64,000 bases of DNA, taken from NCBI GenBank assembly GCA_002943765.1, contig PQWQ01000022.1:62001-126000 (forward strand), read 5' to 3'. This DNA is from Psoroptes ovis. Taxonomy: Eukaryota; Arthropoda; Arachnida; Sarcoptiformes; Psoroptidae. This document shows positions 24,838 to 38,100 of the stretch, one piece after another. The position numbers and the translations under genes are program-made. Under the pieces are notes generated by a model. It ran no database searches. It had not been told where the DNA came from and worked only from the letters and a program-made list of their open reading frames with translations. The number at the start of each line of letters is the position of its first letter. Positions within the stretch are counted from its first letter, which is position 1.

Positions 24838-24858
24838 AAAAAAAAAAAAAAAAAAAAA
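24838..24858 (+). repeat. Poly-A run of about 21
   Basis: An uninterrupted A homopolymer lies shortly after the GC-rich hairpin. It could be the tail of a degraded retroposed sequence or simple slippage. No target-site duplication was identified. Confidence 0.7.
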
Positions 24859-27800
24859 TAAAGAAAAATTCAATTATTAATTAAATGAATTGAATACAAA
24901 GCACGTAGATTTGGATTTGATTTTTTTATTTTTTGATGCAAATGTTTATTTTTATCATGGAAGAAAAAACATTTTTATGACCGAAAATTATGTAAAATGT
25001 TTGCGTTTGTATGAATGAATTCGGAAAAAAAATTCAATTTCATATGTGATTGTTCGGTTTTCGAATATATGGCTCAATTTTTCAGTTTAAATTTCTAGTT
25101 TTGTTTTGTTTGTTGAATTTTATATTTAGTTACTTTTGGTTGCAATTCGAGTTTGAATTGAATAAAAGAAAAACTTTTCTATCAAACAAATATAAAATAA
25201 TCGGCTTATAGACATTTTGCAAAATTTTAAACAATTTTCAATTTTTGAATTTACGGAAAATCAGATGGAAATTTAGTGGAAATTCGGTAACGAATGTTTG
25301 ATACAACAAAAGTTTCAGGTATTCCCAATCAAAATCAATAATTCGAAATTAGGAATGTCAAATTATATTTGATTTACTTTTTTACAATAATTGTCAAATA
25401 TTGGCAAATTTAGACAAGGAATAATATTGCCAATCTATTCTAGGTTCGAGGAATGATTCATGTCAATATTCAACCCGGAATTTACGCATTAATTTGTATT
25501 TTATATTCAATTAAATCGAATGACCCATTCTACATTCATACAATTTCACACGTGTCAGAATGTAAATTTGCTTCATTTTTAATGGAATAAGTAATACTCG
25601 TGTGAAATTAATGATAAATAACACCAACATATTGTTTATTCTTTCGGAAGCTATAGTCATATGTAACTATTTTAATATAATTATTGTCAAATGTTTTTTT
25701 TATTTGTATCAAATTTTCAGCTTTGTTCTCAATTCAATTATATTCAAATTTATTTCACAGCATGCATTCATGCAGTTCAAGTTTAATATTATTTCGATTT
25801 TATTATCTCATAACACAAACTATTCGCCACTTTTTTCGGGCAAAATTAATTGTTACAATATTTTTATGATTAATATTGGAATTCGTAACAAAATTACATA
25901 ATATTCATGGGTAGAATAGATTTCAATCACAGTTATTGTCATTTATAATGAATACTAGATATTGAATTCAAAAATTTTCATCAATTTTGATTTAATTTGA
26001 TTCAAATTTTCATCAAATCGGAATAATTTATTTTTTTCAAAAATTGATGATGAAATTCACAATTCAGTAGCAAATGAAATTTTCGATTGATTTATTAATG
26101 ATCAAAATAATAGAAAAAAATATAGAATTTTTGAAATTGTATAATTCACACATCTAATTTTTTAACAATAATATAAGAGAGAATAGGCGTCAAGCTGTGT
26201 GTGATAGTGTGCATAGATCGCTCAATCGGGTGCGCATCTTTCGATTGATGAAAAAAAATTAATAAATAAAATATTTAGGCTGATAGATTTCTATTTAACA
26301 AACTGCAGAAGGAAATATTCAATTTAAATCAAGTGTCATATTGTTATGCAATATGGAAAAATTGAATTTTCTTTACGAACAAAAAATAATTATTTTCATT
26401 CATAGGTTTTAATGTCAATGTCAAACATTAATTCTAGTGAATTCATTTACAAAATGACCAGTTTTTTGTTGTGAATGTTTGCAAAAAAAACTACGATTAA
26501 AACAATAACAAAAAAGGGCCACACACGAATCATATTGACAATCAAAAATTTGCAACAAGATCTAACCGCTTATTTAAATGGTGATTCTCCAATATTCAAG
26601 CACAGATTATTGTTTGCATTTTAATCGAATCGATTTTCGCTTCAAGTCGAAAAATTGTGAAAAACAGTTGCATTCATATTATCATAATGCCTGCAGCATT
26701 AATTCACACTTCAAATTTTTTGTTTATATGAAAATACGCAGCAAATTTTAACAATAATACAAACTTGAGCGTCAAACTCAAACTCGGGAAAAATCAAAAA
26801 TATCCCGGAAAAGAAACTGTTTACTTGTTTTCATCAAATTGAAATCATCAGTATCACTTGTTCATAAAATAAATTTTCATACTCAAAATGAATGTGTTTG
26901 TTCGGTCTGAACGTTCAATCAATCTTGTTAAATCAAAAATGATGAATTTTTATTTTCATTTTTCATTTGCCGAATCATTTTTTCAAGTTTCATTTTGAAA
27001 TAAATGAATAATTCAAAGAATCAAAATTCGCCAAGAAAAATTCAAATACAAATGAGCTAAGTATCATCAAGCTAAGCAACAACAACTGCAATGAAAACAA
27101 ATTGGCTTCAGAATTTTGATTTTTCTAATTGATTGTGTGATATATTTGAAAATAAGCAAAAAAAGACGAAAAAAATCATTTCGGATGATGTTTAATTGAA
27201 AAAATATGTACGAAATAAACAAATAAACCAAATAAACCCCAAAAATGATGAAATTCATTTGTATTTGTGAATGAAATTGAAAAACTAAATTTAAAAACTC
27301 TCAATAACAGTCTCATTCATGTTATTAAATTTATTATTACTCAAGTTGTAAGAAGTCGAAAAATGATGATGAACGAAGCTAGCTTTAAAAGCAATGCACC
27401 GCAACAACAAACCGAAATGAAATGAAATAAATTCAAGAATTAAACATTTTTATTTTCATTTCATTTCATTACATTACATTTATTATTTATTCATGCATCA
27501 GTTATTATTTAGAATATCTTGATCTTGTTATATTTTTGGCCATATTCATTCAATTTTTATTATCAAAAATCATTCATTTCTCAGTCATTTTGCTCAGTCA
27601 TTTGTTGTGTTGGTAGCAGTGTTTAGTGTCATGGCTTTCGCTGGTTAAATATTCAGTGATTTTCAATGCTTGTAATAGTTTAAAGATTTTTGTTAAGACA
27701 ATCTTCAAAGGTTTTTTCGATCGAGAGAGGTCTATCTTGGATTTGTTAATATTAATATTTATTAATTTTAAAAAACAAAAAAAAAATTGATCAACTTTAA

Positions 27801-29299
27801 AATTTACAAATTTACTCGTACATACACACACAAAAAAATTCATCTCTGTCAATAATAATATCAACTCAATTCGATATTCAACGATGCGAACCATATCAAA
27901 ATATGAATGGAAAAAGAAATTCAAAATATAAACATCTGTGACCACATGAATATATGAATGCAGAGAGAGCGTGTTCAGATCTCGGAATGTTGAAATTTTT
28001 TTTATTAATTTGTGGTTTTCGCTACGATTAAATAGAACAAATATGATAAAAAACAAGCAGCTCACTCGCACACACTTATGAAATCCGCACACATAATTGA
28101 ATCAAAACATACATTTTTAGCCAGCAAAAAAATGTCGCAAAAAGTGGAAATGTATAACTGAAATTCATTCATCCATTCAAATTTTTGCAGAGAGAATTCA
28201 AAATTTGAAAAATAAAAAAAAATTCTCGCACAAAGAATGAACCTGTGTGCTCATATGTTATGCATACATATAGCATGTCATGCAAGTGTCACCAACAACA
28301 TTTTTAAAAACAGGCAATTCAATTCAAAATGGGCAAATAATTAAGTTTCAGATACAGTTTAAAAATTGATAAACAAGAGAATATTCTTGTTCTCAAATTT
28401 ATTTTTTGTTAATCAAAAAGACTTTCAATATCAATTTGTGAAGTTGATCATTTTCAATGATTATTATCATTCCAGCTGCGCACACATTTTCTCATTGCAG
28501 ACCACATTGCATTCTCTCTTTGATTGACATTGATCATTTTGTTTTTCATTTATATGTTTGTATTTGTATTGTTAAGTATTTAAATTAAAATCAATGTAAT
28601 TCTGTTTTCATTTTGTTTTGGTTGACATAATCATTTCATTTTTCGTGCCGAATCACGAAAATACAGCATACCAAATGACACAAATGGAATTTTTCATTTT
28701 CATTGAATCGTTTTCGTGTATATGAAGGTTAATAATTTTCATTTTTAATTAAATCACAGAATCATTTCTTGGTAAACACATTGAGCAAACGTCACCGAAA
28801 AATTTGTATTGTTTTGTTTGGTTCATGTGAATAATTCAGGAAATTATTTTTTTTCTAATTGAAAAAAACCTGGTTGGTGGGCGGTCGACTATTATTTGAC
28901 ATATCAATACAAACAAATGGTTTGAAATTGAATTTGATACAATCAAACAAGAAGAATGAATGAATAAAGAATTCATCAATGAGCCTTCAGGCAAGTTCAA
29001 TATCATCGAAATCTGATAGAAAAAATATTTTTAATATTAATAAAATCCAATTTGCACTGTTTTTCTCATCATACACTATGTCATACATGGGCATTGACAA
29101 TATTGAAACGAAATTAACATGGATCAATTGATCTTATTGGTCTGTGTTGACGATCGGGGATGTGTGTTTGCTCATCCACAACATACAAACATCGATTGTT
29201 ATAATGTCTATTGTTTATTTTTCAATATTGGTAGATAGCCAAAAAATCGTTCATCATCATTCGGTTAACCGGAACGAATTATATTTTGATGCTAAAATG

Positions 29300-29321
29300 A
29301 CAATTGACAATTGTCAATTGT
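29300..29321. repeat. Perfect 22-bp palindrome
   Basis: The sequence is fully self-complementary with no loop; its half-site is ACAATTGACAA. It contains CAATTG E-box-like cores and TTGAC/GTCAA. A dyad of this length without a spacer suggests a dimer-binding site or a short inverted duplication. Confidence 0.75.
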
Positions 29322-30319
29322 TTTTTATTGTTTTCAATACACATTTCAATTCAATATTCAGTATTAAGTTGTCATACGGATTTTTTTATTTTCATCATTT
29401 CAAATTTGATTTTACGTTTTCTTCATGCATCATTCATATATAGCTGAATGTGCCTGTCATTTGATCAATTTTTGGCAGATTTTAGCCATTTTCTACGATT
29501 TATCGATTGAAATTATTACACCGCGAATGAAGAAAAAAACAATGAATACATTTCAATTAAAACATGTCAAATTTTCAATCGACGCCCAATTTTTGGTTTT
29601 TTTTAGTGTTATTCAAATCGACATTTCGGTCATTGATGTTTGAATATATGATAATTATCATCAAACACAGAAAACAATTGAAGGTTAACATTTCGATAGA
29701 AAAGTAAATATATTCATTAATTAAAATGCATTCGGAATGAATCGAATCAATCGCAGATGTTATTTTATAATAATAATTAGACATCTGATCTTTAATTGAC
29801 TAACCGGATTCGGTATTCGAAAATTGTTTTAAATATTTGGATTTCAAAGAGAAAAATTGTTATCATTTCACATTGAAAATTTGATTCGCACGATTTTCAT
29901 TAAATTTTGAAATCATGATTTAATCAAAAGAAAGCAACAAAATCAGATTTGATTCTATAATTTAGACGAATTTGTTTTCCATATCAGATAATGATAATGA
30001 TAATTAAATGATATTTTGATTTAATGAACAATAATAATCATTATGATCAATTCGAATCAAACATTTCGAATCTCAAAATCAAATCAAATCAATGATATTC
30101 ATCAGATATAGATGAACACACACATCGAACACAATCATAATGATGATCAACCAAATGAAAATTTCACACAGTAATTAATTGAAAATGTATTGAATCATAT
30201 ATATGATGATAATCATAAACATTTTGTGAATGTTTGACTAGATTTTTTTGTGTATGAGAATTCTAAACAAAAAACATATCATAATAAACACAAAAAGATC
30301 ATTTTCAATTTGATATTTA

Positions 30320-30396
30320 GATTGTCCGGAAAGTTCTGGCCAAATTTCATGAGCAACTCTATTCATGATCAAGCCGAATGAACTTTTCGGACAACC
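30320..30396. mobile_element. Mariner-like MITE, copy 3
   Basis: A 77-bp element starts GATTGTCCGGAAAGTTCTGG and ends (reverse complement) GGTTGTCCGAAAAGTTCATT. TA flanks the left side; the right flank has mutated to AA. Its centre contains GAGCAACTCTATTCATG, which is the reverse complement of the core in copy 5, so copies 3 and 5 are one subfamily inserted in opposite orientations. Confidence 0.8.
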
Positions 30397-31869
30397 AAAT
30401 ATATTTTGTTAATTTAAATGCAAAATTCATTCAGTAATTCATTCATTAAAATAAAATTTTTGTCATGGCTTGTTTGGAAATTTTTCGAAATAAAATGTAA
30501 AAAGTCGTTTGAATCAAAAAAAATTTGATTCATTCATTTAAAAAGCTATAAAAAATTAGATTTGCATCATTTTAATTTTAATTTTTAAATTTTTTATACA
30601 TTAAAATCACATTTACGCATCAAATAGATATTTATTTGTCACAGACTAATTTTTAAACACTGTTTTACCAGCCAGCCAGCCATTCAGTGTGAAATTAAAA
30701 AAGTGAATAATCAATGAATATATTTCATTTCATTTTTTTTACAGAATATTAAATTCAGATATATTTCATACATGTTAACAACACATTTGAGGCAAAATCA
30801 AATTTCAACATTTAGATCAACCATTTTTCGAAACATACACAATGAAATATCATTGTTTTATGATTATCACATATATTCATTAATATACGACCGGTTTTTT
30901 TTTTTTTTTGACCAATTTGGATTAAAATTATTTAATTCAATGAATGAATTGTATCATTCTGAATTCGGATTCGCTTTTCCTCTTAATGAAATTTACATCA
31001 AGTATTTTTAATGATGGATACCTTTATTCAAAAAAATATTCAATTGCTTTATGATTGGATTTATTCATAAATTTTTTTATGTTGGAAAAATACAAAGTAG
31101 AATTTAATCAAATCAATGACCTGTAATCTTTTTGGCTGCGTGTGTCTGTGCATAGCCAATTTACCTGGGCCGGTTGATTTTCAACAAAAAAAAATTTGCA
31201 ACAAAATATTCACATTTCAATGAGCCACTACTCTCGAGGTTATAGCCATTCGTAGCAATTCTCTGTTTATTTCATTTAAAAATTTCGAAAACGGAACAAA
31301 AACATTTCCATCTGATTTGAATGCATCTACCATGCATTACAAGTTTGAAATACAAGTTTTCCCTATTCAATCGAATGCTTCTCTCCATATTCAGATTGCT
31401 GTTGAAGAATATCACAGCGCAAAAACAAATCAAAAATCTTCGAAACTTTGAAAAATTCAATCAGATTCAATGTGAATAGCAAACTATCGACACTATTTAC
31501 TTATGTGTTCGTGGGTGATTGTGATTCAAAGCATCTCGGACAAATATATATCAACAGTTTGAATACAGAAATTCGAAACAACTAATAATGATGAAAATGT
31601 GAATTCAAAAGATAGAATACATCATTTTAATTAATTTAACCGTAGATTCTTATTGATTTGTGTTTGAAATAGAAGTGATTACATCATTTGAAAATATGTA
31701 TAATTTTCTTGTGTTATTATTTGAATCAAATGATAGATGTGTGATTATTTTGAATCATTTATTGAATATTTAATAATTCAACTAAACAAGCCGAAATAGA
31801 AATCGGTTGTGCTTCAATTTGGAAATTTGGAAAAAATTTCATTCAAAAACAAAAATCAACAAAAACAAA

Positions 31870-34800
31870 ATGAAAATGTATAAATATAAACAACATTCAA
31901 TCAAAATAGATCAAATTTATTTGATCATCATCATCATAGTCATAACGATTTCATCATATTTCACACCGATAGCACAATCATCAACACTCAATCATGATAA
32001 TAATCATAGAAATCGACTAAATAAACGACAATCATCGAATTCAGGTAAATTAATGAAATGATGAATATTGATCGAAATATCTTTCAAATATAATCATAAT
32101 TAACCCAAAACAAAATACCAAGTAGCCACATAAATATTTTAAAATTGAAAATATTCATAAAAACAAGTGTGTTTTTTAACTCATGATTGAATAATTGAAA
32201 TTTTCGATTTCAACATTGGTGACATTCAAAAAATATAATGTCATCAGCATCATCGTATGCCTGTTGAATTTTTGACCATTAAAAAAATTCTCATTTTCAA
32301 ATGGTCGAATTGAAAAATATAAATTCTCAAATCAAATATATTTTCAATTGCTTGAATTTATCATTCAAATCTTCATTAATATCAAAAAAATTTATCAGTT
32401 TTCAATCTGTGAAGCAGCGAAAAATGAAAAATCTAAGGAACCATAATTTATTACGTTTGGAAATATTCGACAAACACACACACATAGTGATAGGGAAAAG
32501 CCATTGGTGGTTTACATTGAATTTACCACCATAGCGAGTTTTAAATGAATTTTTTCAATTAAATTTTCTATTTTGCCGACTTCTGAGAATGTGTTATTGT
32601 ACCGAGGAAAAGAGAAACTCATTTATTTTATTTCATTTCATTTTTTAATTATAAAAATTCAAATTATTATTATTATCACATGAAAATGATGATGATGAAC
32701 GATTGATTGAAATTAATAAGCGAAAAAATAAAAATAAAAATACAGGATAAAACTAGCGCAACAGCAGCAGCAGCCATTCACTCAATGTCACAAAAGGAAA
32801 ATGTGTGTGCAAAAACCTAGACACAATACATATTGAGCATATAGTTCATTCACCAATGGCCAGATAATGATTGTAATAATAATAATATTTTGAAATAATG
32901 ATGATTGTCACTTTTGTAAATTTTTCAAATTTTATATAATGTCTCATTTGGGTAGAATTTTATCTTAATTTTCAAAATAATAATAAATATTCTGGTTACA
33001 TAATCAAAATAAAACTTGATATATCAATGATAAATGTATTTCAATTATTCAAAAAAATCGAAATACACGATATGATATAAATGAATCTAAATATTCATTC
33101 ATTCATTATATTTCCTTGATTGAATTTATTTTTTCTAGATTTTTCATTCAAGATAGAAGACAAAAAATACATTTTTTCCTCCATGTGTATTCATTCTTTC
33201 ATATGGATAATGAATGTGAATGAATGAATGATGTACACATGTTATAATACATCAAAACTCACAGTTTGTCAATCATTCAAAACCCGAAAAATTGAAAATT
33301 TCGAAGGAAATTTTCAATTTCAGTACGAAATGAAAAAATGATATTTTTTCATTTTGAAAATTCAATGAGATTTATTAAGTTTCATGAGTATTAGATTTTA
33401 AGCAAAGGTTTTCAGAGCTTATTTCATTGTATTATATTTTAATGAGCATCAAAAAGCTTAAAAGTCTTCGGAAAAGAAATCAGTGCAAAACGGAACGAAT
33501 GTTTTTCTTTAAACATTTTGAGAATTATAATTGAAAATAAAATAAAATAATGAAATAGATCAAATTTCAATTTCATCATTATTATTATTATTATCATTAC
33601 ATAAGGTTATATTCTTCTGACTACAAAAGTGTAATATGAACTTTGAGAATTTTAATTTGGTTTACTTAGAAAATAATGAAGAAAACATTCTCATTTTCTT
33701 GAAACATAAATATTATTTTAGCGTTAATTATCGAACCGAATTATCGAATAGAAACATAGAGAAATGATGATTATAATCATTCACAGAACAGAAACAATTT
33801 AAAATTTCGATGACAATATTTACATTGAAATTCATCGAAATTTCAGTCAAAAAATCAATATGTCTCATCATCGAATGAAGCTGGAATGGTTTCCAGATGA
33901 TTTTTAGCTTTGTTTGTATTCAAACTTTGAATCAAATTTCTCTAAATTCGATTGCTGTTTATATATTTGAAAATCTGTGCACTCTTGGCCATGCATCAAT
34001 CATTAAGTTATTTTAATTACATTCATTCAAAGATAACAAATAAATGACCAAAAACAATTATGCAGAACTGAATTTTTTTTCATTTCATCGATAAATTAAT
34101 ACCAGAATCTATGTACAAAAAGTCAAACTTACTTTCATGCACACACACACAATGTCCATACCGAATCACTAGTCACGCTACTTGTGACTACTTTTTTCAT
34201 CGATCGAATATTAATGATAAAACAGAAGAAAATCTAAACTAAGCATCAGCCATCGGCAGCTGTAATGCTGAAAGCTACTTTTTGTGGTTTAGGCAGCCAA
34301 AAAAAAAAATGAATTTTGACTGAAAATTATTCATGTTTTGTACAAATTTTTTTGGGCCTATGAAAAACTGTATAAATCGAAAATTTGTGGCCGGCAAAAG
34401 TCGAATCATTGTTCAAAAATCATGAGAATAGTCATGCGAAAATGTGGTATGAAATCAAATTATGCGAAAAAAAATCAAATCATATTTGACAAGATTTTTC
34501 CATAAAATAAATTGTCAATCAAACAGGATTTCGTAAAAAGGATTGTCATTGTTCAATATTTGAAAATTTCTTGAAAAATTTGAATGAAAATATCTCGACA
34601 TTTTTCCATAAAGCTCAAATACTCAATAATCATTTTTCTGGTCAAGAATCTATTTTCACCACGTAAACCATATGTTACATGTTTTTATATGGGCAATGTG
34701 TGTGGTGATGATTATATATAAAATTGAAAAGCGATGAATGTTGAATTTTCACAAACAAACATATTCGACAATCATTCATTTTCAAGGAATTAATGCGAGA

Positions 34801-34886
34801 GCAAAAGCTTGCTTGACCTTTCAAAATATTCAACCTCTTACTATTTGAATAAAGGAAAAAATCTTTGAAATGCGATTATATTATTA

Positions 34887-34921
<35 letters not shown>

Positions 34922-35088
34922 CATGCATTTATTCATTCATTCATTCAGTTAAACATTTAAGAGTTACAATTTATTTTTGAAAATTGTAAAATATTGAATC
35001 ATTTCAAATTTTCCAAATCATTTTTGACCAATGAACGAATACAGCACTTACAGTAAAAACATATCGGATGAAATTTTTTTCTGCAAAT

Positions 35089-35137
<49 letters not shown>

Positions 35138-38100
35138 ATCACAGAATGAATGCACATAAAATGGAATTTGCCCGGAGAACCCCTGCCTTCTGAAAATTTC
35201 ATTTCATACAATCGTACAATACACGAAATTGAAGAAAAACGGAATTTAAATTGATATGATTCAATGATATAATCATATGTCAATGATAGATTTAATAAAT
35301 GGGATTATTCATTTGCAATTTTTTTTTTGAAAAATTTCATTCAAAACAAAATACTCGCAAAAATATATCCTCAAGTGTTGACAATTTGTATAACACTTTG
35401 TATATTCATCATCATCATCATCATTTGTAAGGAGAATATATTCATTACTATTTGAATGATTAACCTTTTTGGTGCTTTATTCAGGTAATAACACAACAAA
35501 TATATCATATATAATATGATGATTGATCTTGCTGCGCTTCGTTGATCTTAATATTTTCTTCGAATTAATGATTTTCAGCTGTAAATCAAAATTTGACAAA
35601 CAACAACAACAACAACATTGAACTCATTCATATCATATTGTTTGTGTCTATTCGAAACAATTCAAATTTCTTCAAATTTTAAATTGAAGAAATTTTAATT
35701 GCTACCTGTCGAGATTTGCCATTTCAATATTTTCTTAAAATTTGATGTAAGATAAAAATCCTACATAGATCGAAGCATACACTTGTTATCATTTGTGTGT
35801 GTTTCTGGTTTATGAATGTATGTATGGTTTTATATACCTTATAAACCTTATAACCGACATTTTTTTTCAAAGAAAATCAAAGATTTTGACCATTCGAAGA
35901 AATCATTTTTCAAAGAAATCATTTCAATTATTTTCGGTAAAGGCTCTCAACGAAATATTTCAATCATTCATTTCAATGTAAATTCATTGTTGTTATTCAT
36001 TGATGAAACCTTTCTGACATACATTTTTTTTTTGCTTCACAACAACAAATCAAAACAAACATATCCTATGCTAAATGTATTATTTCAAATAATAATACAT
36101 ACATACTAAGCAATTATCATTTCATGTCTTGAATTAGAACAGAGAAAATGGAAATGGACTAAATCATCAATTTTTATATTTATTTATTTGATTTACGAAT
36201 AAAAAAACTGAAACACATGCATTCACACAAATGAAGACTATACTTTTCTGATTGTTTGAACAACTAATATGCTTTGGCGAGTATATTTTCGTAAATGATA
36301 ATAATCATTCATGCGTTTTCGTTCTGAAACAGAAAATTTCAAATAGTCTCAAACACTATCGCAGCATTGACCTTAAAAATTCAAGAATCAATTTTAATAG
36401 ACATAGACTTATACCTCTTGAAATGTGTATATGTTTAAGATGGATTTTCAACGCCTACTAATTAAATTTTTTTAAGATGAAAATGAAACCCTAAAATTAA
36501 AGTGAACCCAAACGAATGAACCTAGGACCTAGACATGGTCAATTTTCAACAATTTGATTGTTTTGGAAATTGAAATTTCGTGACATTTCAAATTAGAAAA
36601 CATAATTTATCATAAATAAGCAAGCAATGTGGACCGATTATCGATTATTAATCGGTTTTCAAAAAAAATCAGTTTCCTTAAAATTTTTAGGAAAAAAAAT
36701 TCGAAGAAAATGGCTATCACATATATTTTACATGTCATGAATTGATTCTCCTTCACAATTTCTTTTAGTAAAAAGTTTTTTGTTTTCTTTCAGAAATTTT
36801 CATTTTAAGATTTTTTTTGACACCTTGATGATTGTTGAATTTAGCCTGTACTATTGTGTACTAATTCAACACTTGAACACTTGTCAGACAAGAGAATTTT
36901 CGTTTCATTCAATTCGATTTTATTATAAAATTTCGAATAGTTTTCAGATCAATCATAACAAGTATTGCCATCAATGCGAAAGAAAAAAAAACTTAGATTT
37001 GGATAGAACAATGTTTCCATGTTCGAATATACGGGCAGCATTTGTGCATTGAATTTCGATTGATGAAATAACATTCAAACAAACAAAAGCAAATGGTTAT
37101 TGTTGTTTGATTTTATTGATTCAACCTGTTGCACATTCGATTACCATCAGTTTTTCAAAATCGAAAAAGTTCATCGATTCTGATCATTTTTTGATAAATT
37201 ATCATCGAAAACAATAATGGATTTACATTCAATCGTTCAAAATTGTATTCTATTCTTAAACAGGGAAGCAATAAAATAATGAATGCCTTAAACCGATTAT
37301 GTTTATGGATAAGAGGCAAAAAACAACCTTTTAGACAAAGAATTTGTCCATTTTTGGTTTTTGATTTATTTATGCTGCTTGAAGCCAATTCAAGATGATT
37401 TAAAAAATTCACTTAACACTTCAATTTTGTTGTTCAAAAACACACAATAAACAAATATCAAAAATGGCCAGATATGGTTGCGGCAGCTTTTTTTTACTTT
37501 TTATTTATGAAAATGTTTTAGATTATACGCAAATACAACAATTGAAAAAACATCTAAATCATATTCATGTTTTGTGATGTAATGGTGTTGCTCATTCAAT
37601 TATATATGAATTGTCATTTATACCTCGAGAATAACCTTTTGTTATTATTATCATTGATGCTTTGAGCAAGCATTAAACACATATAATTTCAACAATAAAA
37701 AACACGAATAAATGATGTTATGTGTTATGTTATTCATTCGATGATTATTGTTTGAAATGAATGAAAAAATATTATTCATTATCATTCGAGTTCAATTATT
37801 ATATTAGAATGTCCGAAAAGTTTTTACCGGTTATATCATAGAAAATAATTGAAAAATCGGCAAGAACTTTTCGCTCAACCTATTTTTTGCATAAAAAAAG
37901 GTTATATAATATATGTATTCATTCAAGAATGAATTTCGTAAAATGTAGAAATACAATCAAATAATAATAATAATAATAACAATAACAACAACAAGCTTGA
38001 CATGATGATTGCTGTTTAGTGTGTGCATGCATTATATAATTATTATCATTATTATTATGAATTTCGACCATTATTTTTCATTATTTGTGCAAAAAAATAT

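Larger units (their letters stand above)
13525..31869. other. 18-kb AT-rich region without a supported gene
   Basis: Six-frame reading shows only short frames rich in Phe, Ile, Lys and Asn, as expected from very AT-rich non-coding DNA. Supported contents are two MITEs (24679-24752 and 30320-30396), a GC-rich hairpin (24781-24801), a poly-A run (24838-24858) and perfect inverted repeats (18626-18657 and 29300-29321). The longest frame is 164 codons on the minus strand (27598-28092) and is treated as doubtful. The region precedes the receptor kinase gene and may contain its promoter, 5'-UTR exons or enhancers. Confidence 0.5.

Noticed and set aside
25602..25901. 99-codon Phe/Ile-rich frame, with a second overlapping frame at 25684
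   Set aside because: Two overlapping frames of similar quality in AT-rich DNA point to composition, not coding.
29144..29443. 99-codon plus-strand frame upstream of the receptor gene
   Set aside because: It starts at a non-ATG codon, has no recognisable domain, and its composition follows the background.
31807..31869. Upstream extension of the first DDR exon from a TTG codon
   Set aside because: The ATG at 31870 gives a sensible signal peptide; the upstream codons have no ATG start and would put charged residues before it.
34999..35283. 94-codon minus-strand frame with an Arg-Glu repeat
   Set aside because: The Arg-Glu run is just the CT microsatellite translated.
36660..36700. Short dyad with ACCGAT near 36640-36660, first thought to be a sixth MITE
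   Set aside because: It lacks the TGTCCG terminus and the 75-bp spacing of the family.
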